A DNA stretch of 11,431 bases from Desulfarculus sp. (GCA_020216625.1 JAIUYB010000033.1:1-11431); one strand, 5' to 3'; positions 1 to 6,200 are shown, numbered from the stretch's first letter. Notes: a model not told the origin generated them from the letters alone. A program made the numbers and translations.

Positions 1-535
1 CACCCTGGGGCGCGCCCAGGGCCACGGCGTGGGCGCCGCCGGTGCGGCGGAAGATGTCTTGGCCCCCCTCCATGGCGGCCAGCAGGCGGTGCAAGGCCTC
101 GCATTCCACCGCCATTTCCGTGGCCGGGACCGGGTCGACCTCCCCGGCGAGGTCGTCCAGGGATTGCAGGCCGCATAGACCGCAGGAGGTGGCGGCCGGA
201 GCCACCCGCCGCACCTTGGCCCGGCGGGCGAGGTCAGGGTCCAAGCGAACATCGGCCCACAAGACCAGGCCCAACCCCGGAAGCCGGCCCTGGCCCAAGC
301 TCACGCCCAGCACTTGGTCGCTGGAGTCCACCACGCCTTCGCTGAGGCAATAACCCCAGGCCAGCTCCTCCACCAAGTCGGGGGTGGCCATGAGGATGGT
401 GTGGGAGCGGCCGTTGAGACGCAGCTCCAGGGGAGCCTCTCCGGCGACGGCCTCCGCTTGGGCCTGGGAGGCCGGCCCTTCGACCCGCACCCCGGGCGCG
501 GACTGGATGATTCCGGTCTGGTCGAAGAGGGGCAT
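1..535 (-). CDS. fdhD: FdhD, formate dehydrogenase accessory sulfurtransferase (3' end outside window)
   Basis: FdhD passes sulfur from the cysteine desulfurase IscS to the molybdenum/tungsten bis-MGD cofactor, a step needed for active formate dehydrogenase; it acts in the cytoplasm. Reading the minus strand from the ATG at 535 gives 178 residues before the window ends. Family marks seen are a Cys-x2-Cys pair in SCGLCG (C118, C121), the persulfide-carrying loop of FdhD, and the downstream segment IFRRTGGAHAVAL (about 161-173), typical of the domain core. The family is usually about 260-280 residues, so roughly the last third is missing. The start is supported by GGAG eight bases upstream, with no in-frame ATG or GTG close above it. 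It is divergent from flgE. No formate dehydrogenase gene lies in the window, though a ModE-like gene at 3319 is also a molybdenum-related family. Confidence 0.93.
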   Translation of the reverse strand, partial: MPLFDQTGIIQSAPGVRVEGPASQAQAEAVAGEAPLELRLNGRSHTILMATPDLVEELAWGYCLSEGVVDSSDQVLGVSLGQGRLPGLGLVLWADVRLDPDLARRAKVRRVAPAATSCGLCGLQSLDDLAGEVDPVPATEMAVECEALHRLLAAMEGGQDIFRRTGGAHAVALGAPQG

Positions 536-635
536 CGACAGGTCTCCGAAAAAGGAGTGTGAGTTGGATGCAGGGTACCACGCCCCTGTGGGAACGGGTA
601 GGGCCAGCGACGGTGCTAGGCAGAGTCGGCGCGAT

Positions 636-661
636 GGTGGCAATTACTGCCGATCGCCACC
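636..661. promoter_or_regulatory. Nested inverted repeat, possible enhancer site for the flgE sigma-54 promoter
   Basis: The arms GGTGGC (636-641) and GCCACC (656-661) are perfect complements. A second small pair, GGCA (639-642) and TGCC (648-651), sits inside. The centre lies about 100 bp upstream of the -24/-12 element, the usual distance for a bound enhancer-binding protein. It could equally serve the divergent fdhD gene. The role is inferred from position only. Confidence 0.3.
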
Positions 662-695
662 GCGATTTCCTTGGGATGATTCGGAGGATAACAAT

Positions 696-776
696 ATGAA
701 ACTACATGATAAATCAGAAAAATGCATCTCGCATGGGCGTTTGGCATCCCGGTTGCTTGCTTTATGGCCGACCTAG
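696..776 (+). CDS. Possible 26-residue small ORF with a good ribosome binding site
   Basis: An ATG at 696 is preceded by GGAGG (683-687) with an 8-base spacer in an AT-rich context, an initiation region as good as those of the large genes here. The frame runs 26 codons (MKLHDKSEKC at the start, LLALWPT at the end) to a TAG at 774. It is unrelated to anything I recognise. It covers the sigma-54 promoter of flgE, so it would have to be transcribed from another promoter upstream, which I could not identify. It may be a real small protein, a leader peptide or chance; I cannot tell. Confidence 0.25.
   Translation: MKLHDKSEKCISHGRLASRLLALWPT
742..757 (+). promoter_or_regulatory. Sigma-54 (-24/-12) promoter of flgE
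   Basis: The sequence TGGCATCCCGGTTGCT matches the RpoN consensus TGGCACG-N4-TTGCW. It has the invariant GG (743-744) and GC (755-756) exactly ten bases apart. The predicted transcript start near 768 leaves a leader of about 38 bases before the flgE ATG at 806. Hook genes are commonly RpoN-dependent middle-class flagellar genes, which agrees with this assignment. Confidence 0.85.
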
Positions 777-805
777 TGGGTTCTCTCCAGGGAAGGGGAA
801 GCCGG

Positions 806-2995
806 ATGCAGATAACCTCGCTTTACAATGGTATGAGCGGGCTCAAGTCCTATACCACCGCCATCACCAGCGTCTCGGACAACCTGGCCAACCAGAGCAC
901 CACCGGTTTCAAGGCCAGCCGAGCCTTGTTCGGCGACATCATGGCGCGCCAGTTTGCCACTGGCGTCGACAACGCCGAGCAGGTTGGCAACGGGGTCTAC
1001 GTCAACACCAACAACGTGATGACCCAGGGCTCCATCGTGGACACCGACAGCTCCCTGGACCTGGCCATCAACGGCAACGGCTTTTTCGTCGTCAGGCCGC
1101 AGACCGCCAACGGGTTCTATTACACCCGTGACGGCAGTTTCGGGGTGGACGCCGAGGGCTATCTGGTCAACCAACTGGGCTATCGGGTGCAGGGCAGCAT
1201 GGGGGCCGGTGGCGCGGCTGGCACCGGTGACCTGCAATTCGATTTCACCACCACCCTGGCCCGGGCCACCAGCCTGTTCGACCTGACCCTGAACCTGAAC
1301 GCCAGCGACACCAAGTATCACGACCAGGACGACGCGGCGGTGCCCAGCGACAATACTTCCTACAACTACGCCTATGGCCTGACCGCCTATGACGCCAACG
1401 GCGGGCAACACCAACTGGTGACCTACTACCAGCGTCTGGACAGCTACAGTGGAGCCGCGCCGACCGGCAGCGCCCATGTCTGGAAGGCCACGGTGTACGA
1501 GTTGGAGAACGGGGTCTACACCCCCAATCCCCTGACCCCCACCAATAGCTACTACCTGCACTTCGACACCAACGGCCACCTGGTGGGGACTTCATTATCC
1601 TATGGGGCCACCGGCGACGCCTACCGCAGCCAGGCCGGGGTAACCTCCAGCGCCGGCGTGGTCAGCAACCGCCTGGGCGAGAGCCTGAGCTACACCGGGG
1701 CCAGCGCCCAAACCTACACCACCCGGGCCACGGTGACCTTCGCCGGAGCCACCACCGGCGCGGAAACCGTGACCGTGGGCGGGGTCACCTACACCCTGGG
1801 GGTCAACGCCAACGCCACCGCGGCGGCCAACGATCTGGCCAGCCAAATCAACAACGACGCCACCCAGGGGGTGTACGCGGTGGCCAACGCCGGGGTGGTC
1901 ACCCTTTACGCCAAGTCCGGGGCCGCCGCCAGCGACCTGACGGTCAGCGGAGCCGGCCTTACCCAGGATGACGACACCACCTTGGCCCAGTTGGTCAGCG
2001 AGATCAACAGCGGCTTGGCCGCCACCGGGGCGCTGGACCTGACCAACTTGGCGGCCGGCGACACCGTGACCGTGGCCGGGACCACCTTCACCCAGGGGGT
2101 GGACTTCACCGACGCCGCCACCCTGGCCGCGGCCATCAACGCCGCCGGCCTGGGGGTGACCGCCAGCCACAACGGCGGCAACGGGGTCTATCTGACGGCC
2201 TCCAGCGTGGGCACCGCCGGCAACGCCATCGCCCTGGCCGCCAGCGGCACCCTGGGGGTCAGCGGGGCCACCCTGTCGGGCGGGCTGGACAACAGCGCCA
2301 CCAGCCTGGTCGAGGCCACCAGCCTGGTGGACGGCGGAACCACCCATCTGGAGCTGGCCCGCAGCGACACCGGGGCCGCCGCCACGCTGACCACCGGGAC
2401 CGCCAACACCCTGGGCGCGGGATTGGGGCTGGACTTCAATACCTACACCCAGATCACGGCGGCGGCCGACGGCACCACCAGCGCCGAGACCGAGGGAGCG
2501 GTGAGCCTGGCCTTCACCTTCAACGGCGCGGCGCAGAACATCACCTTCGATTACACCCCCGCTGACGCCGCCGGCTCCACCCAATCGTCCGGCAGCAGCG
2601 AGATGATCTACTTGAACAGCGACGGCGCCGACATGGGCGCCCTGACTTCCCTCACCGTGGATAAGTACGGCAACGTCATCGGCACCTACGGCGATGGCTC
2701 CACCGAGATTCTGGCCTCGGTCACCCTGGCCGGCTTCAAGAACCCGGAGGGACTGCAGCGGGTGGGGAATAATCTTTGGGCGGCCACCGCCGCGGCTGGC
2801 GTTCCGGTTTACGGCCTGCCCGGCGGGGCCGAGGGCCTGGGCACCATCGAGGCCGGATCCCTGGAACAGGCCAACGTGGACCTGGCCCAGGAATTCGTGA
2901 ACATGATCAATTACCAGCGCGCTTACCAGGCCAACTCCAAGAGCATCACCACCAGCGACGAGATGCTCAAGACGGCCATCAACCTCAAGAGCTGA
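806..2995 (+). CDS. flgE: FlgE, flagellar hook protein (enlarged)
   Basis: FlgE polymerises outside the cell into the hook, the flexible joint between flagellar rod and filament. The N-terminus (MQITSLYNGMSGLKSYTTAI, then SDNLANQSTTGFKAS at 24-38) is the standard D0 coiled segment and rod/hook signature. INGNGFFVV (88-96) starts the next conserved domain. The C-terminus (QEFVNMINYQRAYQANSKSI, then DEMLKTAINLKS) is the matching D0 helix. At 729 residues it is far longer than the roughly 400-residue enterobacterial protein. The extra length is an Ala/Gly/Thr-rich insert at about 300-550 holding two similar hook-IN-like repeats (about 305-385 and 412-495). I saw no cysteine. The start at 806 is chosen because family homology begins there, an AAGGGG ribosome site (793-798) precedes it, and a sigma-54 promoter lies just upstream. 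No other flagellar gene is adjacent. Confidence 0.94.
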   Translation: MQITSLYNGMSGLKSYTTAITSVSDNLANQSTTGFKASRALFGDIMARQFATGVDNAEQVGNGVYVNTNNVMTQGSIVDTDSSLDLAINGNGFFVVRPQTANGFYYTRDGSFGVDAEGYLVNQLGYRVQGSMGAGGAAGTGDLQFDFTTTLARATSLFDLTLNLNASDTKYHDQDDAAVPSDNTSYNYAYGLTAYDANGGQHQLVTYYQRLDSYSGAAPTGSAHVWKATVYELENGVYTPNPLTPTNSYYLHFDTNGHLVGTSLSYGATGDAYRSQAGVTSSAGVVSNRLGESLSYTGASAQTYTTRATVTFAGATTGAETVTVGGVTYTLGVNANATAAANDLASQINNDATQGVYAVANAGVVTLYAKSGAAASDLTVSGAGLTQDDDTTLAQLVSEINSGLAATGALDLTNLAAGDTVTVAGTTFTQGVDFTDAATLAAAINAAGLGVTASHNGGNGVYLTASSVGTAGNAIALAASGTLGVSGATLSGGLDNSATSLVEATSLVDGGTTHLELARSDTGAAATLTTGTANTLGAGLGLDFNTYTQITAAADGTTSAETEGAVSLAFTFNGAAQNITFDYTPADAAGSTQSSGSSEMIYLNSDGADMGALTSLTVDKYGNVIGTYGDGSTEILASVTLAGFKNPEGLQRVGNNLWAATAAAGVPVYGLPGGAEGLGTIEAGSLEQANVDLAQEFVNMINYQRAYQANSKSITTSDEMLKTAINLKS

Positions 2996-3035
2996 TCCGG
3001 CGCGGGTTTCATAACCCTAAAGGCTGGCTTGACCA

Positions 3036-3117
3036 ATGGCGCGCCGGACGGCACAATGGACCGGCCTGGCCTCGTTGGGCAAGCTATTGACCAGGCCGGG
3101 GCCGCGCCGCGCGCCAT
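3036..3117. repeat. Nested inverted repeat (two 9-bp perfect arm pairs)
   Basis: The outer arms are ATGGCGCGC (3036-3044) and GCGCGCCAT (3109-3117). The inner arms are CCGGCCTGG (3061-3069) and CCAGGCCGG (3091-3099). Both pairs are perfect complements, and the inner pair encloses a 21-base loop. Together they could fold as one long interrupted hairpin in RNA or act as paired protein sites. There is no T-run after it, so it is not a standard terminator. Confidence 0.5.
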
Positions 3118-3170
3118 CATCACCAAGCGCCTCCAGCACCTCCAGCGTTCAGGCCCGGACCGGCCCCTCA

Positions 3171-3206
3171 GGCCCGGGGGCGGACCACCGCCGTGGTCCC
3201 GGGGCC
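3171..3206. repeat. Strong GC hairpin
   Basis: GGACCAC (3182-3188) and GTGGTCC (3193-3199) form a perfect 7-bp stem with a CGCC loop. An additional outer GGCCC/GGGCC pairing (3171-3175 with 3202-3206) extends it across an internal loop. It lies about 110 bp before the ModE-like gene and lacks a T tail. Confidence 0.45.
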
Positions 3207-3318
3207 GGACCCGGACCGGACCGATAAAGGTTCGGCCGCGGGCCGGAGCTTGCCGTAAAATAGATGGTGAAAACCGCCCGCCAGTTGTTTGCCGGGGTGC
3301 AGGGGTAGGGAGGTGGGC

Positions 3319-3684
3319 TTGCGGATTCGCTACAAGGTCTGGATCGAGCGCGAGGGCCGGGTGCTTTTCGGCCACGGCCGTCTGGAGTTGCTCCAAGCCT
3401 TGCACCGCGAGGGTTCCTTGGCCAAGGCGGCAGAGGCGATGGGCATGAGCTATCGCGCGGCCTGGGGGCGGATCAAGGCCTCGGAGGAACGCCTCGGCTT
3501 TCCCCTGGTGGAGCATGGCCCCCGGGGCAAGCGCAATTCCGAGCTGACCCCCGAGGGACGCGCCATTGTGGATTGGCTGGCCGAACTGGAGCGGGATATC
3601 GACCAGTTCCTGGAGCGGGCGCTGGAGCGCCGCCCGGACTGTCTCCAGCGGGATCCTGCCGCGATCTCGTCCCGGGGCGGTTGA
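3319..3684 (+). CDS. ModE-like winged-helix DNA-binding protein (no molybdate-binding domain)
   Basis: The 121-residue product matches the N-terminal DNA-binding domain of ModE, the molybdate-responsive regulator. It opens with RIRYKVWIE and VLFGHGRLELLQAL. The helix-turn-helix follows as GSLAKAAEAMGMSYRAAW (about 32-49), then a wing ending near ELTPEGRAIV and a C-terminal helix (about 84-105) likely used for dimerisation. The two TOBE/MOP molybdate-binding domains of full-length ModE (about 260 residues) are absent, so what it senses, if anything, is unknown. Short ModE-like proteins of this type are common in sulfate reducers and related anaerobes. The TTG start at 3319 has GGGAGG five bases upstream, and family homology begins right there; a GTG at 3313 is the alternative. 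Molybdenum-related regulation is an inference, weakly helped by fdhD 2.8 kb away. Confidence 0.85.
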   Translation: MRIRYKVWIEREGRVLFGHGRLELLQALHREGSLAKAAEAMGMSYRAAWGRIKASEERLGFPLVEHGPRGKRNSELTPEGRAIVDWLAELERDIDQFLERALERRPDCLQRDPAAISSRGG

Positions 3685-3790
3685 CCGGGCGGAAACCAAG
3701 GCGCGGCTTGACCCGGAGGGACCAGCCCCGCCCCTTCCCTCCCCGTCGGCGGCGCGGCCCAGGAGCCAACCCCTGGCGATATGGTTTCTT

Positions 3791-3819
3791 TTGACGTCGG
3801 CGGCGGGATGTCATATCAT
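3791..3819 (+). promoter_or_regulatory. Sigma-70 type promoter of the cheD operon
   Basis: TTGACG (3791-3796) and TATCAT (3814-3819) each match the consensus at five of six positions and are separated by the optimal 17 bases. The local sequence turns AT-rich at the -10 box within a GC-rich setting. Transcription would start near 3826, leaving a leader of about 150 bases before cheD. Confidence 0.7.
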
Positions 3820-3891
3820 TTAATTCACCTGAAGCCCCACAGACGCGCCCCTCGTCTATCCGCTCTCAAGGCGGCCCGCTTTGCCGCAGCC

Positions 3892-3917
3892 GGCCCGGTT
3901 GGTGGACCAAACCGGCC
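3892..3917 (+). promoter_or_regulatory. Leader hairpin with a GGA-containing loop upstream of cheD
   Basis: The segments 3892-3902 and 3907-3917 pair over ten base pairs with two single-base bulges, leaving a TGGA loop (3903-3906). A GGA in the loop of a leader hairpin is the usual form of a CsrA/RsmA site, but that reading is inference. Confidence 0.35.
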
Positions 3918-3941
3918 ACGACCATGGTGCATCATCATTGG

Positions 3942-3965
3942 CCTCTGGGTTCTTGGCCCGGGAGG
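3942..3965 (+). promoter_or_regulatory. Hairpin that would bury the cheD ribosome binding site
   Basis: CCTC (3942-3945) pairs with GAGG (3962-3965), T3946 can wobble with G3961, and GGG (3947-3949) pairs with CCC (3957-3959) across a 7-base loop, with G3960 bulged. The 3' arm contains the ribosome binding site GGAGG (3961-3965), so folding would hinder cheD translation. Confidence 0.4.
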
Positions 3966-3973
3966 GACGTTTG

Positions 3974-4459
3974 GTGGGACCGCGAATAACCGTGGGAGTG
4001 GGGGACCTGGCGGTCTCCAACCAAAAAGGTTATGAAATCGTGACCCACTCCCTTGGCTCCTGCATCGGGGTGCTGGTCCACGATCCCTCGGCTGGCGTGG
4101 GTGGCCTGCTGCATCTTATGTTGCCTGAGTCAAGCCTCAATCCCGAACGGGCCCGACAACAGCCGGCGGTTTTCGCCGACACCGGGCTGCCCTTGCTGTT
4201 CAAGTCGGCCTATGATCTAGGGGCCAAAAAGGGCCGCATGCGGGTGGTGGTGGTGGGCGGGAGCCAACTCCTGGACCAATCAGGCCGCTTCAACATCGGA
4301 CAACGCAATTACGCCGCGGTGCGCAAGATATTCTGGCGCAACAACGTGCTCATCGACGTGGAGGACGTGGGTGGGCAGGTTAACCGCACCGTCGGCTTGG
4401 AGGTGAGCACGGGCCGCATCTGGCTCAAGGTCAACAGCGGGGAAACGAGGTACCTGTGA
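3974..4459 (+). CDS. cheD: CheD, chemoreceptor glutamine deamidase
   Basis: CheD hydrolyses specific receptor glutamines to glutamate and, in several bacteria, binds CheC/CheX-class phosphatases as part of adaptation. The 161-residue product has the usual family length. Residues T24, C30 and H47 keep the spacing of the catalytic Thr-Cys-His set of Thermotoga CheD. They fall in THSLGSCIGVLVHD and GGLLHLMLPES. VVVVGGSQLL (91-100) and the NIGQRNYAAVRK segment are further family marks. The GTG at 3974 is chosen because GGAGG lies eight bases upstream and homology begins at ITVGVGDL a few codons later; the TTG at 3971 is possible, and an upstream extension in the same frame is not family-like. The stop overlaps the next start (GTGA), implying translational coupling. 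Confidence 0.93.
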   Translation: MGPRITVGVGDLAVSNQKGYEIVTHSLGSCIGVLVHDPSAGVGGLLHLMLPESSLNPERARQQPAVFADTGLPLLFKSAYDLGAKKGRMRVVVVGGSQLLDQSGRFNIGQRNYAAVRKIFWRNNVLIDVEDVGGQVNRTVGLEVSTGRIWLKVNSGETRYL

Positions 4460-5307
4460 GCGACCGGGTCAAGGAGATACTGGCCAAGGTGGATCACCTG
4501 CCGCCCTTGCCCGCGGTGGTGCAGGAGATACTGTCCCAGTTGCAGGACCCCGATTTCTCGATGAATCGCCTGATGGGAGTGGTGCGGATGGATCCCGGCA
4601 TCACCGCCCACGTCATCGAGATGTGCAACTCGCCCTATTACGGTCTGCGCACCAAGGTTTCGTCCCTGCAGCAGGCGCTGGTGATCCTGGGCAGTCAGCG
4701 CCTCGTGGAGATGGTGCTCAGCGGGCAGATGATGGGGGCCCTGCGCCAGGGCCAGAAGGGCTATCGCCTGGCCCGGGGCGATCTCTGGCGTCATTCCATG
4801 GCCGCCGCGCTTTTGGCCCAGCGCCTGGGCGAAAAGCTGGATTTTCAGGAGATACCGGCCCTGTTCACCGCCGCCCTGATGCACGACGTGGGCAAGCTGA
4901 TCCTGAGCGAATACGTGGCCCGGGATTTCGAGCGCATCGAGACCATGGTGGCCCAGGGCCAGAGCTTCTGGGAGGCCGAACGCGCGGTTCTGGGGATGGA
5001 CCACGCCGCGCTGGGGGCGGCGGTGGCGCGCAAGTGGAACTTTCCCGAGGACATCGCCGCGGCCATCGCGTTCCACCATGATCCGGAGCGCAGCCAGAAG
5101 CACCGGCGGCTCTGCCACTTGGTTTGCCTGGCCAACCTGATGTGTGTCACCCTGGGCGTGGGCGCGGGGGCCGAGGGACTGGCCAGCACCTTTTCCGCCG
5201 AGTTGTTGGCCGAGGTTGGCTTGAAACATCGGGAACTGGACCTACTGCTCCTGGAGCTGAAGGATATCCTGGACCAGGCCGCCGATGTGTTGGCCCTGGC
5301 TGGCTGA
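4456..5307 (+). CDS. HDOD domain signalling protein
   Basis: This 283-residue soluble protein is one HDOD domain (about 10-210) plus a C-terminal helical part. HDOD is a relative of the HD phosphohydrolases that usually lacks activity and is linked to motility and signalling control. The opening HLPPLPAVVQEIL, the stretch VVRMDPGITAHVIEMCNSPYYG (broken here at residues 43-64) and ALVILGSQRLVEMVL are classic HDOD signatures. Unlike many HDOD members, metal-ligand-like residues remain: H113, H143-D144 in MHDVGK, H183 and H207-H208. An activity is therefore conceivable but unproven. It begins with GTG, has GAGG five bases upstream, and overlaps the cheD stop by four bases. The chemotaxis neighbours suggest a role in that pathway; its partner and ligand are unknown. 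Confidence 0.92.
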   Translation: MSDRVKEILAKVDHLPPLPAVVQEILSQLQDPDFSMNRLMGVVRMDPGITAHVIEMCNSPYYGLRTKVSSLQQALVILGSQRLVEMVLSGQMMGALRQGQKGYRLARGDLWRHSMAAALLAQRLGEKLDFQEIPALFTAALMHDVGKLILSEYVARDFERIETMVAQGQSFWEAERAVLGMDHAALGAAVARKWNFPEDIAAAIAFHHDPERSQKHRRLCHLVCLANLMCVTLGVGAGAEGLASTFSAELLAEVGLKHRELDLLLLELKDILDQAADVLALAG

Positions 5308-5331
5308 CGGCCGGGGGGTGGAGTAAGGACC

Positions 5332-5751
5332 ATGCCACTACGGGTGCTGATCGTCGATGACTCCAGCTCCATGCGGGCGGTCGTGAAAAAGACCCTGGCC
5401 GCGGCCGGATACGCCGTCAAGACCTGCCTGGAGGCCCCGGATGGGGCCCAGGCGCTGGAGATCCTGCGCCAGCAGGACGTGGATGTCGTCCTGAGCGACC
5501 TGCACATGCCCAACATGGACGGCCTGGAGTTGTTGCGCAACCTGCACAAGGAAGGCAAGGTGCCCCCCTGCTTCATCCTGGTGACCACCGAGGGCCGCAA
5601 GGACCGGCTCAAGGAGGCCCTGGGCCTGGGGGCCCGGGGATACGTTTCCAAGCCTTTCCATCCCGAAGGGCTGCGCAAGATCTTGACCTTACTAGTGGGA
5701 GAGCCTGATGGAGACCAGTTGGAGCAGGGCCCTGAAGGCCTCGATTTCTGA
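5332..5751 (+). CDS. CheY-like single-domain response regulator
   Basis: The product is a stand-alone receiver domain of 139 residues. It has the acidic pair D9-D10, phosphoacceptor D56 in LSDLHMPNMDG, T85 in LVTTEG, aromatic Y104 and K107 in GYVSKPF. All positions needed for Mg-dependent phosphorylation are present, and the Tyr two or three residues before the Lys fits motility-type CheY proteins that bind the flagellar switch. A tail of about 16 residues beyond the receiver fold is read from DNA shared with the next gene. The ATG at 5332 has GGAG (5320-5323) eight bases upstream and AAGGA closer in; it starts 24 bases after the HDOD stop. Its kinase is not in this cluster. It could also be a general signalling receiver rather than the flagellar CheY. 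Confidence 0.92.
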   Translation: MPLRVLIVDDSSSMRAVVKKTLAAAGYAVKTCLEAPDGAQALEILRQQDVDVVLSDLHMPNMDGLELLRNLHKEGKVPPCFILVTTEGRKDRLKEALGLGARGYVSKPFHPEGLRKILTLLVGEPDGDQLEQGPEGLDF

Positions 5752-6181
5752 CGCCTTCTCCACCATGTATTTTTTGGTTCCGGAGTGGGATCCCGAGGTG
5801 CTGGCCCAGGCCGAAGGCATCAAGGCCGCCGGCTGGTGCGAAGGTTGGGTGGAAATCTCGCGGGAGCAATTCCGCGTCAGCCTGTGGCTTTGGGCCCCGC
5901 CCATGGTGGCTCGGGAGTTGGCGGCCAACCTGCTGGCCCTGGAAAGCCAGGAGGTGGACGAGGAGCAGATGCTGGACGCCTATCGCGAACTGCTGAACAT
6001 GATCGGCGGGGGCTTGTTGACCAACGTGGACAGCCAGGGGATGTGGCGGATGGGGCTGCCCCAGGCCCGGCTCTGCGACAAGGGACTGCTCAAGGAGCGC
6101 ATGGCCCAGGCCAAGGAGTTGATGGGCTTTGCCGTGGACGAACGCCCGGTGGTGGCCGGTCTGGGCCCCCTGAGCAAATAG
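5708..6181 (+). CDS. cheX: CheX/CheC-type CheY-phosphate phosphatase homologue
   Basis: CheX and CheC proteins remove phosphate from CheY-P. The 157-residue product keeps the family's catalytic helix pattern D-x3-E-x2-N as D90, E94 and N97 in DAYRELLNMIGG, followed by a proline at 118. The N-terminal helix (ALKASISDAFSTMYF) and single-domain length fit CheX better than the two-motif CheC, but overall similarity is moderate and I rely mostly on this motif and on context. It overlaps the end of the CheY-like gene by 44 bases. The ATG at 5708 has GGGAG (5697-5701) six bases upstream, and the next in-frame ATG (5765) has none and would delete the first helix. Placement right after a receiver gene and downstream of cheD supports an adaptation role. 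A strong terminator follows. Confidence 0.75.
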   Translation: METSWSRALKASISDAFSTMYFLVPEWDPEVLAQAEGIKAAGWCEGWVEISREQFRVSLWLWAPPMVARELAANLLALESQEVDEEQMLDAYRELLNMIGGGLLTNVDSQGMWRMGLPQARLCDKGLLKERMAQAKELMGFAVDERPVVAGLGPLSK

Positions 6182-6200
6182 CGCGTCGGTTGCCAAAACC

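Larger units (their letters stand above)
2996..3318. other. 323-bp gap without a gene, rich in inverted repeats
   Basis: No convincing gene lies between flgE and the ModE-like gene. Reading frames here are continuations of low-complexity GC-rich sequence. The gap holds a small stem just after flgE (3004-3008 with 3013-3017), a nested inverted repeat (3036-3117), a strong hairpin (3171-3206) and a run of GGACC/CCGGACC repeats (3154-3222). A TAAAAT at 3256-3261 could be a -10 box for the next gene, but no good -35 box accompanies it. I see no hairpin followed by a T-run, so flgE has no evident intrinsic terminator. Confidence 0.6.

Noticed and set aside
234..581. Minus-strand reading frame of 115 residues overlapping fdhD
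   Set aside because: It is Arg/Gly/Pro-rich out-of-frame sequence; the fdhD frame carries the SCGLCG and RTGGAHA motifs instead.
722..805. Extension of flgE to an in-frame ATG at 722 (28 more residues)
   Set aside because: The sigma-54 promoter at 742-757 lies inside it, FlgE homology begins exactly at 806, and a ribosome site precedes 806.
1595..2584. Long minus-strand open frame opposite flgE
   Set aside because: Gly/Val/Gln-rich antisense of an Ala/Gly/Thr-rich repeat gene; no recognisable motif, so a composition effect.
3221..3227. CCGATAA resembling a sigma-28 (FliA) -10 box before the ModE-like gene
   Set aside because: No TAAA-type -35 box at the right distance upstream; the neighbourhood is GC-only repeats.
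3774..3789. Sigma-54-like sequence TGGCGATATGGTTTCT upstream of cheD
   Set aside because: The -12 dinucleotide is TC instead of GC, and a much better sigma-70 promoter lies immediately downstream.
3826..3973. Riboswitch (for example c-di-GMP class I) in the cheD leader
   Set aside because: I could not find the conserved core words of that class; only simple hairpins are visible.
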